Assembly (NCBI GenBank): GCA_013140635.1
Contig: JABFSM010000011.1
Coordinates: 1 to 33,425 of the forward strand
Source of the DNA: Gemmatimonadales bacterium
GTDB taxonomy: Bacteria > Gemmatimonadota > Gemmatimonadetes > Gemmatimonadales > GWC2-71-9
Direction of reading: 5' to 3'
DNA length: 33,425 bases
In this document: one piece after another, positions 9,189 through 16,747 of the stretch
Position numbering within the stretch: position 1 is the stretch's first letter
Layout: every line of letters starts with the position of its first letter
Translations under genes and position numbers: made by a program
Notes under the pieces: generated by a model
Database searches by the model: none
Told to the model about the DNA's origin: nothing
What the model saw: the letters and a program-made list of their open reading frames with translations, nothing else

Positions 9189-9217
9189 TGAGTAAGTGCC
9201 GGGACCGGCAATTCCAA
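9189..9217 (-). promoter_or_regulatory. Candidate promoter for the 87-aa / surface-antigen operon
   Basis: On the minus strand TTGGAA (9217-9212) is followed by a 17-nt spacer and TACTCA (9194-9189). The -10 box ends 8 nt before the ATG at 9180, so transcription would begin at or near the start codon. No good SD is visible. The boxes are imperfect, so confidence is limited. Confidence 0.4.
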
Positions 9218-9256
9218 GGGGCGAATGCCCCCCTACCCCGCTAACTTTCCAGCCCG

Positions 9257-9982
9257 ATGACATCCCCTGCTTCGCCACCCTCGAGCCCTGCCCTGTTCTG
9301 CGCTGCGTGCGGAACCCAACTCACCCCCGGCGCCAAGTTCTGCCACCGGTGCGGCGCGGCCACAGCCGCCGCCGGAAGCGGGACGGGACGGGAGCGCACC
9401 GCCTGGATCATCGCGGGGGCCATGGGTCTCTTGGCGCTCCTGGCGGTGGCCTGGCGCGCCGGCACGGTACAGCCGACCGTACCCGATATGGGCAACGCCG
9501 GCAATGTCGGCGCATCGGGGGCGTCACCGCTGGCCGGGCGGGCCCCCGACATCAGCAATCTCACCCCTCGGGAGCGGTTCGACCGGCTCTGGGAACGGAT
9601 CATCCGCGCCGCCGAAGGGGGAGACAGTACCACCATCATCCAGTTCACGCCGATGGCCCTCGGCGCATACGCGCAACTCGATACGGTCGACGCCGATGCC
9701 CGCTACCATGCCGCGATGATTCGCCTGACCATCGGGGACTTTGCATCGGCGGAGGCGCTCGCCGACACGATCCTTCGTCAGGCGCCGGGGCATCTCTTCG
9801 GCTTCGTGATCCGGGGGGAATCGGCGGACCGGCAGAACCAGACCCCGGCGCTCAATCAGAGCTACCGGGACTTCCTCGCGCACTACGACGCCGAGCTGCG
9901 GGCGGGACGGCCGGAGTACGCCGATCACACCCCGATCATCGCCGACTTCAGGACCCGAGCCAAAGCCACTCTGGGCCAATAA
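9257..9982 (+). CDS. Zinc-ribbon membrane protein with TPR-like C-terminal region
   Basis: The 241-residue protein starts with a double CxxC zinc ribbon (FCAACGTQLTPGAKFCHRCG, residues about 14-33). One transmembrane helix follows (TAWIIAGAMGLLALLAVAW, about 50-68), then a low-complexity linker. The C-terminal alpha-helical domain reads like tetratricopeptide or tetratricopeptide-like repeats (ARYHAAMIRLTIGDFASAEA). Such zinc-ribbon/TM/extracytoplasmic proteins are common and mostly uncharacterised. The stop at 9982 is 2 nt before mqnD, so the two genes are probably cotranscribed. A role in menaquinone synthesis is not implied by its domains. Confidence 0.82.
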   Translation: MTSPASPPSSPALFCAACGTQLTPGAKFCHRCGAATAAAGSGTGRERTAWIIAGAMGLLALLAVAWRAGTVQPTVPDMGNAGNVGASGASPLAGRAPDISNLTPRERFDRLWERIIRAAEGGDSTTIIQFTPMALGAYAQLDTVDADARYHAAMIRLTIGDFASAEALADTILRQAPGHLFGFVIRGESADRQNQTPALNQSYRDFLAHYDAELRAGRPEYADHTPIIADFRTRAKATLGQ

Positions 9983-9984
9983 CG

Positions 9985-10827
9985 ATGCCGCAGACTATTC
10001 ATGTCGCCCACTCTCCCGACTCCGACGATGCATTCATGTTCTATGCGCTTGCGGATCACAAGCTCGATACCGGGAATCTCGAATACGTCCACGAGCTGTC
10101 GGACATCGAGTCGCTGAACCAGCGGGCCTTGACCGGCGAGCTGGAGGTGTCGGCGGTGTCGATCCACGCCTATGCATATCTGGCCGATCGCTACGCGCTA
10201 CTCGCGAGCGGCTCCTCGATGGGAGACGGGTACGGCCCCCGTTTGGTCGCGCTCCATCCTTGCCCGGCTGACCCTCGCGCCGCGCTCAAGGGCAAGCGGG
10301 TGGGCGTCCCCGGGCTCCGGACCACGGCGTATCTCGCCCTCAAGCTCTACCAACCCGACATCGAGGCGGTCGTGATTCCGTTCGACCGGATCGGCGATGC
10401 GGTGAAGGCGGGGGAGGTCGAGGTCGGACTCATCATCCACGAAGGACAACTCACCTACGCGGAGGAGGGGTTCCATCTCTGGCAGGACCTCGGTGCGTGG
10501 TGGATGGACGACACCGGCTTGCCGCTCCCGCTGGGCGGCAATGTGGTGCGCCGCGACTTGGGCCCGGAGGTGACGGCGCAGATCGCCCGGGATCTTCGCG
10601 CCAGCATCGAATACGGCCTTGCCCACCGCGCTCCCGCGCTGGCCCACGCCAGCCGCTTCAACCGCGGCATCGGCGACGAAAAGACCGACCGCTTTGTCGG
10701 GATGTATGTCAACGAATGGACCGTCGACTACGGACCGCGTGGACGCAAGGCGGTACAGTTGCTCTTGGACCGAGCGCATGATGCGGGGATTATTCCGCAC
10801 CGCGTTGAGGTGGAGTTTGTGGGTTAG
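9985..10827 (+). CDS. mqnD: MqnD-type 1,4-dihydroxy-6-naphthoate synthase (futalosine menaquinone pathway)
   Basis: The real start is the ATG at 9985 (MPQTIHVAHSPDSDDAFMFY); the longer track ORF runs through the upstream gene in another frame. The 280-residue product has the periplasmic-binding-protein-like fold signature of MqnA/MqnD proteins: N-terminal SPDSDDAFMFYAL, the segment YALLASGSSMGDGYGPRLV, LKGKRVGVPGLRTTAYLALK, EVGLIIHEGQLTYAEEGFH and LPLGGNVVRRDLG. The IIHEGQLTY block matches the MqnD substrate-pocket region. Known MqnD converts cyclic de-hypoxanthinyl futalosine to 1,4-dihydroxy-6-naphthoate. It implies the futalosine route to menaquinone; the other mqn genes are not in this window. 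A heptamer hairpin begins directly after the stop. Confidence 0.87.
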   Translation: MPQTIHVAHSPDSDDAFMFYALADHKLDTGNLEYVHELSDIESLNQRALTGELEVSAVSIHAYAYLADRYALLASGSSMGDGYGPRLVALHPCPADPRAALKGKRVGVPGLRTTAYLALKLYQPDIEAVVIPFDRIGDAVKAGEVEVGLIIHEGQLTYAEEGFHLWQDLGAWWMDDTGLPLPLGGNVVRRDLGPEVTAQIARDLRASIEYGLAHRAPALAHASRFNRGIGDEKTDRFVGMYVNEWTVDYGPRGRKAVQLLLDRAHDAGIIPHRVEVEFVG

Positions 10828-10895
10828 TTGTTCGCTACTCGCTATTGGCTATTCGCTCGGCCCCTGGCGAATAGCGCGTAGCGAATAGCGAACAA
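10828..10895. repeat. Heptamer-unit hairpin element A (TTCGCTA family)
   Basis: Starts at the first base after the mqnD stop. The left arm TTGTTCGCTACTCGCTATTG continues to ATTCGCT; the right arm GCGTAGCGAATAGCGAACAA mirrors it. The stem is about 28 bp with a few mismatches and a roughly 12-nt GC-rich loop. The basic unit is the 7-mer TTCGCTA/TAGCGAA. No T-run follows, so it is not a classical intrinsic terminator. Confidence 0.85.
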
Positions 10896-10898
10896 CGC

Positions 10899-10928
10899 TT
10901 GACCCACACCCCCGGCCTTCCCTAGCTT
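10899..10928 (+). promoter_or_regulatory. Candidate promoter of the HD-GYP/REC gene pair
   Basis: TTGACC (10899-10904), an 18-nt spacer and TAGCTT (10923-10928) resemble a housekeeping sigma promoter. Transcription would begin near 10935, leaving a leader of about 29 nt with GGAG before the GTG start at 10964. It lies directly behind hairpin element A. Confidence 0.5.
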
Positions 10929-10963
10929 CAGCAGGTTCGACATTCATCTCACCCCGGAGCCCC

Positions 10964-12037
10964 GTGGACGTTGCGCCGCGCCCAGCCGAGCCCGCCGGCC
11001 TGCTCATCGTTGACGACGAGGAGGCCATTCGCAACGCCCTCAAGCGGTTTCTCTCTGGACAGGGGTACGATGTCATTACCGCCGCGAGCGGTGAAGAAGC
11101 GATTCAGGCAGTTCGTCGCCACAAACTCTCGGCGATTCTCCTCGACGTCCGCCTTCCCGACGCGAGCGGCGTCGATCTGGTGCCGAAGCTTCTCGACCTC
11201 GAGCCCAACGCCGCCATCCTGATGCTCACCGCGGTCAACGATGCGTCGAGTGCCACGCTCTGCATGCAGCGCGGTGCGATGGACTACCTCACCAAGCCGG
11301 TCGATCTCCCGGATCTTTCCCGCGCCATTCTGCGCGCGCTGCGCCGGCGCGAGACCCAAATCGAGAGCGCCAAGATCAACCAATGGCTCAAGGAGGAGGT
11401 GGCGCTCCGCACCGCCGAGCTGCGGATCGAGCGCGCCAACCTGGAGCGGATCTCCGTCGCCACCCTCGAGGCGCTCGTGAACGCCTTGGAGGCGAAGGAC
11501 CCCTATCTCCGCGGGCATAGCGCGCGGGTGGCGGACATGTCGGCGATGGTGGCGGCGGAGTTGGGCATGGGAGACGAGCATGTCGAAGCGATCCGGACCG
11601 CGGGGCGCCTGCACGATATCGGGAAGATCGGGATTCGAGAGGAAATCCTGAACAAGCAGGGACCGCTCACCGACGACGAGTTCGAGCACGTCAAGCGGCA
11701 CACGGTCACCGGTTCGGAGATCCTCGCCCCCCTCACCCACCTTGGCCCGGTCATCGAATACGTCCGAAGCCATCACGAGCGGTGGGACGGCAAGGGGTAC
11801 CCTGATGCCCTCGCCGAGGACGCGATCCCGATGGGGGCGCGCATCATCGGGGCGGTGGAGATCTTCGACGCTCTCACCACGTCGCGCCCATACCAGGAAA
11901 AGATGACGCCGGAACTGGCGGTCGAGCGGCTCCGAGATCTGATCGGCACCGTGGTGGATCCGGCGGTCCACCGGGCGCTGCAGCAGGTGGTCGCTCGCCG
12001 AGAGGCGCTCATCTTCCTCGACGATCCGCGTGGTTGA
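10964..12037 (+). CDS. Response regulator with HD-GYP c-di-GMP phosphodiesterase domain
   Basis: 357 residues. Residues about 12-125 form a receiver domain: acidic pocket IVDDEEA, phospho-acceptor Asp in ILLDVRLPD, switch Thr in LMLTAVND, and Lys in YLTKPVDL. A linker helix leads into an HD-GYP domain (about 165-350) with RGHSARVADM, the HD motif LHDIGKIGI, VKRHTVTGSEIL, and the diagnostic HHERWDGKGYP (GYP intact), then GAVEIFDALTTSRPY. All canonical metal and GYP residues are visible, so hydrolysis of cyclic di-GMP is expected. GTG start with GGAG upstream. It overlaps the next signalling gene by 8 nt, so the two proteins are co-produced and probably share a pathway. Its cognate kinase is not in the window. 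Confidence 0.94.
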   Translation: MDVAPRPAEPAGLLIVDDEEAIRNALKRFLSGQGYDVITAASGEEAIQAVRRHKLSAILLDVRLPDASGVDLVPKLLDLEPNAAILMLTAVNDASSATLCMQRGAMDYLTKPVDLPDLSRAILRALRRRETQIESAKINQWLKEEVALRTAELRIERANLERISVATLEALVNALEAKDPYLRGHSARVADMSAMVAAELGMGDEHVEAIRTAGRLHDIGKIGIREEILNKQGPLTDDEFEHVKRHTVTGSEILAPLTHLGPVIEYVRSHHERWDGKGYPDALAEDAIPMGARIIGAVEIFDALTTSRPYQEKMTPELAVERLRDLIGTVVDPAVHRALQQVVARREALIFLDDPRG

Positions 12038-13079
12038 GCGGGGGGCTCTCCGGGTGCTGGTCGTCGACGACGACCCCATCATGGCCGGCATGCTCCGCGC
12101 CGCCCTCGATGCGGAGGGGTTCACGGACGTGGCCGTGGCAGGCAGCGGCGCCGCCGCCCTCGACTCGTCGCACGCCCCGGACGTCGTTCTCCTCGACCAT
12201 CAGCTCCCCGATACGACCGGGATCGATCTCCTTCCCCGCCTGCTCGCGCGCCCGGACCCGCCCTCCGTGATCATGGTGACCGGTGAGGGGGGCGCCGAGC
12301 TCGCGGCCAACGCCCTGCGGCTCGGCGCCGAGGACTACCTGGTCAAGGGACCGAAGCTCCTCGCGGCCCTGCCGGGGATCGTGGAGCGGGCGCGGCGGAA
12401 TCGGCTGTTGCGATCGACCCGCACCGAGGTCGAACGGGAGTTGGTCCGCGCCGAGCGGCTGGCCGCCATCGGCGAGATGACGGTCACCCTGCACCATGAG
12501 CTCAATAACCCCCTCATGGCGGCGATGGCCGAAGTGGAGTTGCTCCTGCAGGGAAGCCCGACGATGGAGGAGATGCGCGAAGCGCTCACCCTCGTTCGGA
12601 CGGCGCTCTTCCGGATGCGCGACATCGTGAAGCAGGCTCGCGACCTCCAACGCGCCGACAGCGCCGACTATCTGAGTGGGCTACCCATGATCGACCTCAG
12701 CGCGCGCGCGGCCCCGGTCGCGGTGGCGCGGGGACGCGCCGTGCTCGTGGCGGCAAACCGCGAGCTCTCCCGGGCGGTGGCGCTCCTCCTCCGACATGCG
12801 GGGTGGACGGTCGACAAGGCGAGGACGATTTCAGAAGCGCAGCACGAGGCGGCTCGGCTCGACACGACATTGGTCGTGATCTCGGTGCCCGGAACTTTCG
12901 TCGATCCGCTGCAGGGATTCCATGCGCCGCCGGACCGGCCATACACGCTCGTTGCGCTCGTTCCGGGCAGCCCAGCTCCGGCGCGGGCGGCGGGCGCCGA
13001 TCTGGTGCTGTCGCTTCCGTTCGACCCCGCCTCGTTCACCAGTGAAGTGCTCGCCGCCATGCGGCGGCGGGGCGAATAG
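12030..13079 (+). CDS. REC-DHp-pseudoREC signalling protein without an ATPase domain
   Basis: 349 residues. Residues about 8-122 are a receiver domain (VLVVDDDPI, VVLLDHQLPD with the phospho-Asp, MVTGEGG, YLVKGP). Residues about 145-215 are a histidine-kinase dimerisation/phosphoacceptor helix pair: LAAIGEMTVTLHHELNNPL matches the H-box of HisKA kinases (HELNNPL). No N, G1 or G2 box of a HATPase_c domain follows. Residues about 235-345 look like a second receiver fold (RAVLVAANRELSRAV, WTVDKARTISEA) in which the phospho-Asp position is replaced (LVVISVPG). It could be a phosphorelay intermediate or scaffold rather than a kinase. Coupled to the HD-GYP gene by an 8-nt overlap. GTG start. Confidence 0.85.
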   Translation: MVERGALRVLVVDDDPIMAGMLRAALDAEGFTDVAVAGSGAAALDSSHAPDVVLLDHQLPDTTGIDLLPRLLARPDPPSVIMVTGEGGAELAANALRLGAEDYLVKGPKLLAALPGIVERARRNRLLRSTRTEVERELVRAERLAAIGEMTVTLHHELNNPLMAAMAEVELLLQGSPTMEEMREALTLVRTALFRMRDIVKQARDLQRADSADYLSGLPMIDLSARAAPVAVARGRAVLVAANRELSRAVALLLRHAGWTVDKARTISEAQHEAARLDTTLVVISVPGTFVDPLQGFHAPPDRPYTLVALVPGSPAPARAAGADLVLSLPFDPASFTSEVLAAMRRRGE

Positions 13080-13097
13080 GCCATCCAGTCGATTCCC

Positions 13098-13126
13098 TTG
13101 TCACCTCCACACGCGATCCGTAGATT
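13098..13126 (+). promoter_or_regulatory. Candidate promoter of the cytochrome lipoprotein gene
   Basis: TTGTCA (13098-13103), exactly 17 nt, then TAGATT (13121-13126). The predicted transcription start near 13133 leaves a 25-nt leader; an AGCAGGA stretch further upstream (13143-13149) serves as the SD for ATG 13158. It begins 19 nt after the preceding stop. Confidence 0.55.
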
Positions 13127-13157
13127 GGCAGCGACCCATCGGCAGCAGGACGTTCCC

Positions 13158-14459
13158 ATGCGCATCGCCTCCGCCTCCTCGCTGTTGTTCGTGTTGCTCA
13201 CGGCCGCCTGCAGCACCGGGGAAGGACCTCTCGGCCCCGTTCCCCCAGCCGCGCCCCCGCCTCCACTCGCTCTCAACGCCGAACTCGGCCGACTCGCCTT
13301 CGAGGCAAGTTGTGCCTCCTGTCACGTCCGGAGCGAGGGGTTTGACCTAGCGCTCTTCGGGTTCTCCGAAGCGGATATCGTCCGGCGTGGTAGCCACCAC
13401 GTGTCAGAGACGACCGCGCGAAATATCGCCGCCTACGTTCGGTCGCTCGGCATTCAGCCGATCGGGCGAAACAGCGTCCCGTTCCAGCCTGGCTCTCGGG
13501 TGACCGACTCGGATGCGCAGTTCTGGCGGGACCTCTTCGGCACCGACGGGTGGCCCGAGCAACTGACCCCAGAGGCGCTCGCAGCGATCGACGTCCGGAA
13601 GCTGAACGCACCGCTCCAGCTCCCGCTCTGGTCGGTGGAAAACGGCGACGGCGACTGGCTCTCCGACGCAGCGCTCGACCCGGCGCTCGTGCAATACGAC
13701 GGGGGCGCTCTCGACGCCGCGATCGCCGCATACCGGGCCGATCCGACGACGGCCCGGTTGCTTCAGGCCGTCAGCCGCTTCGAAACGGCCACGCGGCAAC
13801 CACCATCGGCCGCCTGCGAGGGTATCACGGGAGCTCACGTCAGGCCGCGTGCCTGCTTCGAGGCCCGGCGCTGGATGTCGGCGTTCGCGGCGGTGCACTT
13901 CCTTCGCCAACGGGCGGCGGAGGTTCCGGTGGAGGTGATCAGGCTCTGGTGGGCCACCGGTGAGGCGTCGGTCACACTCTTCTTCTTCCCGCCCGACGGC
14001 CGCCGGGTGGAGCGGCCCGCCGTTGCGGGATGGCTCTATCTCGGGTTCTCCTACGCGCCAACCGCTTTCCCCGAAGAAAACGGGTATCTCGGCCAGTTTA
14101 CCGTGAGCAGCGGGTTTCCCAGGCTTGCCGTCTTTACCGCCCTTAGGCGGATGGTCGGTCAGGGAGAAGTGCATTTCGCCGGCTCGAACCAACGGTTCCG
14201 CGACGCGTTCCTGGCCGCATTGCGCGCCCCGGACGAGATCAAAGCAGAGGCCCTTCGCTTTGCCTATCGCTTCCTGCTGCGCCGACTCGACGCGGGGGAA
14301 CGGCCGAGCACCCAGCTCCTCTCCGGGGCCCGGACAAACGTCAACGCCGCGTTTGGCACAGTGGACGAACGCGTACAAGCGGGCTGGTTGCGGGTGGCGC
14401 CCGCGCTACTGAACGAAATCACGACGCTGCGCGACGAGTTGACCCGACGACTGCAGTAG
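13158..14459 (+). CDS. Monohaem c-type cytochrome lipoprotein with large unknown domain
   Basis: I choose ATG 13158 because it gives a clean lipoprotein signal (MRIASASSLLFVLLTAACSTG, lipobox LTAAC) and has AGCAGGA upstream; the TTG at 13098 in the ORF track coincides with a -35 box. The product has 433 residues. A single haem site CASCH (GRLAFEASCASCHVRSEGF, about residue 55) begins a short cytochrome c domain. The remaining roughly 350 residues match no family I recognise. A cysteine pair (AACEG...RACFEARRW) could form a disulfide. The length is far above a simple monohaem cytochrome (about 100), so the C-terminal part may be a binding or enzymatic domain. Localised to the periplasmic face. 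Ends 9 nt from the convergent protease gene. Confidence 0.82.
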   Translation: MRIASASSLLFVLLTAACSTGEGPLGPVPPAAPPPPLALNAELGRLAFEASCASCHVRSEGFDLALFGFSEADIVRRGSHHVSETTARNIAAYVRSLGIQPIGRNSVPFQPGSRVTDSDAQFWRDLFGTDGWPEQLTPEALAAIDVRKLNAPLQLPLWSVENGDGDWLSDAALDPALVQYDGGALDAAIAAYRADPTTARLLQAVSRFETATRQPPSAACEGITGAHVRPRACFEARRWMSAFAAVHFLRQRAAEVPVEVIRLWWATGEASVTLFFFPPDGRRVERPAVAGWLYLGFSYAPTAFPEENGYLGQFTVSSGFPRLAVFTALRRMVGQGEVHFAGSNQRFRDAFLAALRAPDEIKAEALRFAYRFLLRRLDAGERPSTQLLSGARTNVNAAFGTVDERVQAGWLRVAPALLNEITTLRDELTRRLQ

Positions 14460-14468
14460 TTCCGAGGG

Positions 14469-15497
14469 CTACGAGGCCACGTCCGCGGCGTCCGGAAGGA
14501 CGCCGCTCTGCTTTTCGGCGGCGTAGGACATGCCACGCAGACGAGCGAGGCGCTGACGAATGGGCGGATGGGAGGCAAAGAAGTCACCGAGCCGACCCTC
14601 CTTCTCGGAGAACTTCCGCGCACCAGGGTCGACGATACAGAGGTGCGCCGCCCCGCGCGCCATCGAGCGGGTCGCCTCAGGCGCGGCGTCGATCTTCTCG
14701 AGCGCACTGGCAAGAGCCATCGGGTTGCGAGTGAATTGGGCGCCGGTCGCGTCGGCAAGGTACTCGCGCTTCCGGCTCACCGACATCGAGAGAATGGCGG
14801 AGATGATCGGAGCGAGGATCAGCGTGACGATCCAGAGCACCAGCACGATCATCGCGAGCGGGTTGCCCTTCTTGCCTCCACTCCGCCCTCCCCGCCCGCC
14901 TCCGAACCGGAGGAACTGCCGCATCACATCCGACATCAGCGCAATGGCACCGACCATGGCGGCGAGGAGGGTCATCAGCCGAATGTCGTAGTTCCGGATG
15001 TGGGCCATCTCATGGGCGACGACCCCCTGCAGTTCGTCGCGATCGAGTTTTTGCAGCAGCCCTTCAGTGACGGCGATATGGGCGGCCCCGGGATAGAGGC
15101 CCGTGGCGAAGGCGTTAGGGTCGGCGTCCGGCACGATCCAGATCTTCGGCTTGGGAAGCCCCGAGGCGATCGCCATCTCTTCGACGATGTTGTCGAGCCG
15201 CTTGAGCTCCGGCGTCGCCGCCTCCACCAACTCCTGCGCCCCGGTGGCTTGGAGCACGCGCTTGAAGCCGAAGCGCCAAGCGTACCACGTGGTGCCGGCC
15301 GCGAAGAGGGAGGCCGTGATGCCGATGAAGGGGATGACATGGTGGTACGACTCCGGGGGGTACTCTCGAGTCTGAAGGTACAACGCGAGATCGCCCCCGA
15401 AGCCGATCCAGGCGAAGAACAGGACGAACCCCAGCACCAGCCAAGCGGATTTCCGCTTGTTCGACTCCTGCTGGGCAAAGAGATTCTTGTCGCTCAC
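14469..15497 (-). CDS. htpX: HtpX-like M48 membrane zinc metalloprotease
   Basis: Integral-membrane endopeptidase involved in membrane protein quality control in known members. 342 residues. Two N-terminal helices (AWLVLGFVLFFAWIGFGGDL; VIPFIGITASLFAAGTTWYA). The zinc site is VVAHEMAHIRNYDIR (HEMAH, about residue 180) with the third ligand in SRKREYLADATGAQF. Two further helices lie between (LLAAMVGAIALM; AMIVLVLWIVTLILAPII). A Gly/Lys-rich loop (GGGRGGRSGGKKG) separates them. GTG start overlaps the LemA stop (GTGA). LemA-HtpX pairing is a recurring arrangement. The C-terminal block FFASHPPIRQRLARLRGM is typical of the family. Confidence 0.93.
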   Translation of the reverse strand: MSDKNLFAQQESNKRKSAWLVLGFVLFFAWIGFGGDLALYLQTREYPPESYHHVIPFIGITASLFAAGTTWYAWRFGFKRVLQATGAQELVEAATPELKRLDNIVEEMAIASGLPKPKIWIVPDADPNAFATGLYPGAAHIAVTEGLLQKLDRDELQGVVAHEMAHIRNYDIRLMTLLAAMVGAIALMSDVMRQFLRFGGGRGGRSGGKKGNPLAMIVLVLWIVTLILAPIISAILSMSVSRKREYLADATGAQFTRNPMALASALEKIDAAPEATRSMARGAAHLCIVDPGARKFSEKEGRLGDFFASHPPIRQRLARLRGMSYAAEKQSGVLPDAADVAS

Positions 15498-16063
15498 GCC
15501 ACCGGCTTGTTGAAGGAGAGGTCGACCATGGGCACCGCGCGCGCGGCCTGATCGTCGAGCTCCCAGAGCTCAGCCGGCGAGGCTTTGGCCATGCCGGCCA
15601 CAAGATTGGTCGGGAACTGCGCCTGCTTCGTGTTGTACTGTGTGGCCACATCGTTGTAGAGCTGGCGCGCAAAGCCGACCTTGTTCTCCGTGCTGGTGAG
15701 CTCTTCCTGCAACTGCAGCACGTTCTGCGAGCTCTTGAGTTCCGGGTAGTTCTCGGTCAAGGCGAAGAGCCGGCCGAGCGCCTGGGAGAGTTCTCCCTCC
15801 GCCTTGGCGGTCTGCGCGACACCTTGGGCGGAGACCGCCTTGTTGCGCGCGGCGATTACCGCTTCGAGCGTCCCGCGCTCGAATTCCATGGCACCCTTCA
15901 CCGTATTCACGAGATTGGGAATCAGGTCGTGCCGGCGCTTGAGCTGGACGTCGATCTGTTTCCAGGCATTGATCACCTGGTTCTTGAGGGCGACAAGCCC
16001 GTTGTAGGCCCCGACGACCCACAAGATGACAACGACTGCGACCACCAACAGAATCCACGACAT
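15494..16063 (-). CDS. lemA: LemA family protein
   Basis: I start at ATG 16063 (MSWILLVVAVVVILWVVGAY) because GGAGGT lies just upstream; the ORF track extends 8 codons further to a non-ATG codon. 189 residues: one N-terminal membrane helix, then a LemA coiled alpha-helical domain with the hallmark YNGLVALKNQVINAWKQIDV, LKRRHDLIPNLVNTVKG, ENYPELKSSQN and LYNDVATQYNT. The function of LemA is poorly known; it is membrane-associated and often encoded with HtpX. The stop overlaps the HtpX GTG by 4 nt. Confidence 0.94.
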   Translation of the reverse strand: MSWILLVVAVVVILWVVGAYNGLVALKNQVINAWKQIDVQLKRRHDLIPNLVNTVKGAMEFERGTLEAVIAARNKAVSAQGVAQTAKAEGELSQALGRLFALTENYPELKSSQNVLQLQEELTSTENKVGFARQLYNDVATQYNTKQAQFPTNLVAGMAKASPAELWELDDQAARAVPMVDLSFNKPVA

Positions 16064-16222
16064 TGTACAACCTCCGGTTGGTGACACGCCCGGTGTCCGG
16101 CGACGCCGGCCCGATCACTCTGGCGGGGGATAAAGAAGGGGCCGGAACGGCGGGCGCGCAACAGATCCCGCCTGCGGTAAAGGGGTGGGGCGGAACCGGC
16201 TATCCCCCGCTAGCGTGGCAAC

Positions 16223-16663
16223 ATGCGTCGCGGCTTCACCTTACTCGAAGTGGTCATGGTGTTAATGATCGTCGGGCTCCTGGCCAGCTTGGCCCTTCCG
16301 GGGGCCGCCGCGCTCGCCGACCGGCTTGCGGTCGAACACGAGGTCATGCGGATCGTGGTGGCGTATCGCTCGGCGTGGAGCGCCGCTCGGGCGCAGCACC
16401 GTCTCGCGCTCCTCCGGATCACCGCCGACAGTCTGGCCATCCGCACCGTCGGCGGCAGCGGCGCCGCCGATACCGTCCTGGCGTGGCTCGCCCCCGGACC
16501 GGCCAACGCCGGCGTCGTGCTCCGGTCTTCGGCCCACTCGATCCTGTTCGGGCCTGACGGGGTGGCCATGGGCGCCGCCAACGCTCGCCATGTTCTGGAA
16601 CGGGGAGGAGTTAGGCGCGAGGTAGTGGTGTCGAGGCTGGGGCGGGTGAGGGTGCAACCTTAG
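16223..16663 (+). CDS. Prepilin-like (type II secretion/type IV pilus, GspH/FimT-like) protein
   Basis: 146 residues with a canonical class III signal: MRRG then FTLLEVVMVLMIVGLLASLA, cleaved after Gly4 by prepilin peptidase, with Glu at +5 of the mature protein. The hydrophobic helix continues into a roughly 100-residue head (about 45-146). The GspH/FimT-like minor pseudopilin type is suggested by the short length and beta-rich C-terminus (ADTVLAWLAPGPAN, HSILFGPDGVAMG). No other pilus or secretion gene is in the window, so it is an orphan. The stop codon TAG shares its last base with the first heptamer of repeat element E. No strong SD is visible (GTGGCAAC before ATG). Confidence 0.85.
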   Translation: MRRGFTLLEVVMVLMIVGLLASLALPGAAALADRLAVEHEVMRIVVAYRSAWSAARAQHRLALLRITADSLAIRTVGGSGAADTVLAWLAPGPANAGVVLRSSAHSILFGPDGVAMGAANARHVLERGGVRREVVVSRLGRVRVQP

Positions 16664-16747
16664 GGAAGAGGGAAGAGGGAAGAGGGAGGAGGGGGTCTTC
16701 GATCTAGCAACCGCTTCCCTCTTCCCGTTTCCCGCTTCCCTTCTCCT
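16663..16747. repeat. Heptamer-unit hairpin element E (GGGAAGA family)
   Basis: Left arm: GGGAAGA three times, then GGGAGGA (16663-16690). Right arm: GCTTCCC, TCTTCCC, GTTTCCC, GCTTCCC, TTCTCCT (16713-16747). The unit is exactly 7 nt throughout. The left arm begins in the prepilin stop codon, and the right arm is read on the minus strand as the last codons of the YceI gene. Confidence 0.85.

Noticed and set aside
9196-9984. Long N-terminal extension of MqnD
   Set aside because: The frame is a shadow of the zinc-ribbon gene; the family N-terminus begins at ATG 9985.
10828-10895. Classical Rho-independent terminator after mqnD
   Set aside because: Long stem, but no T-run on either side; classed with the heptamer hairpins.
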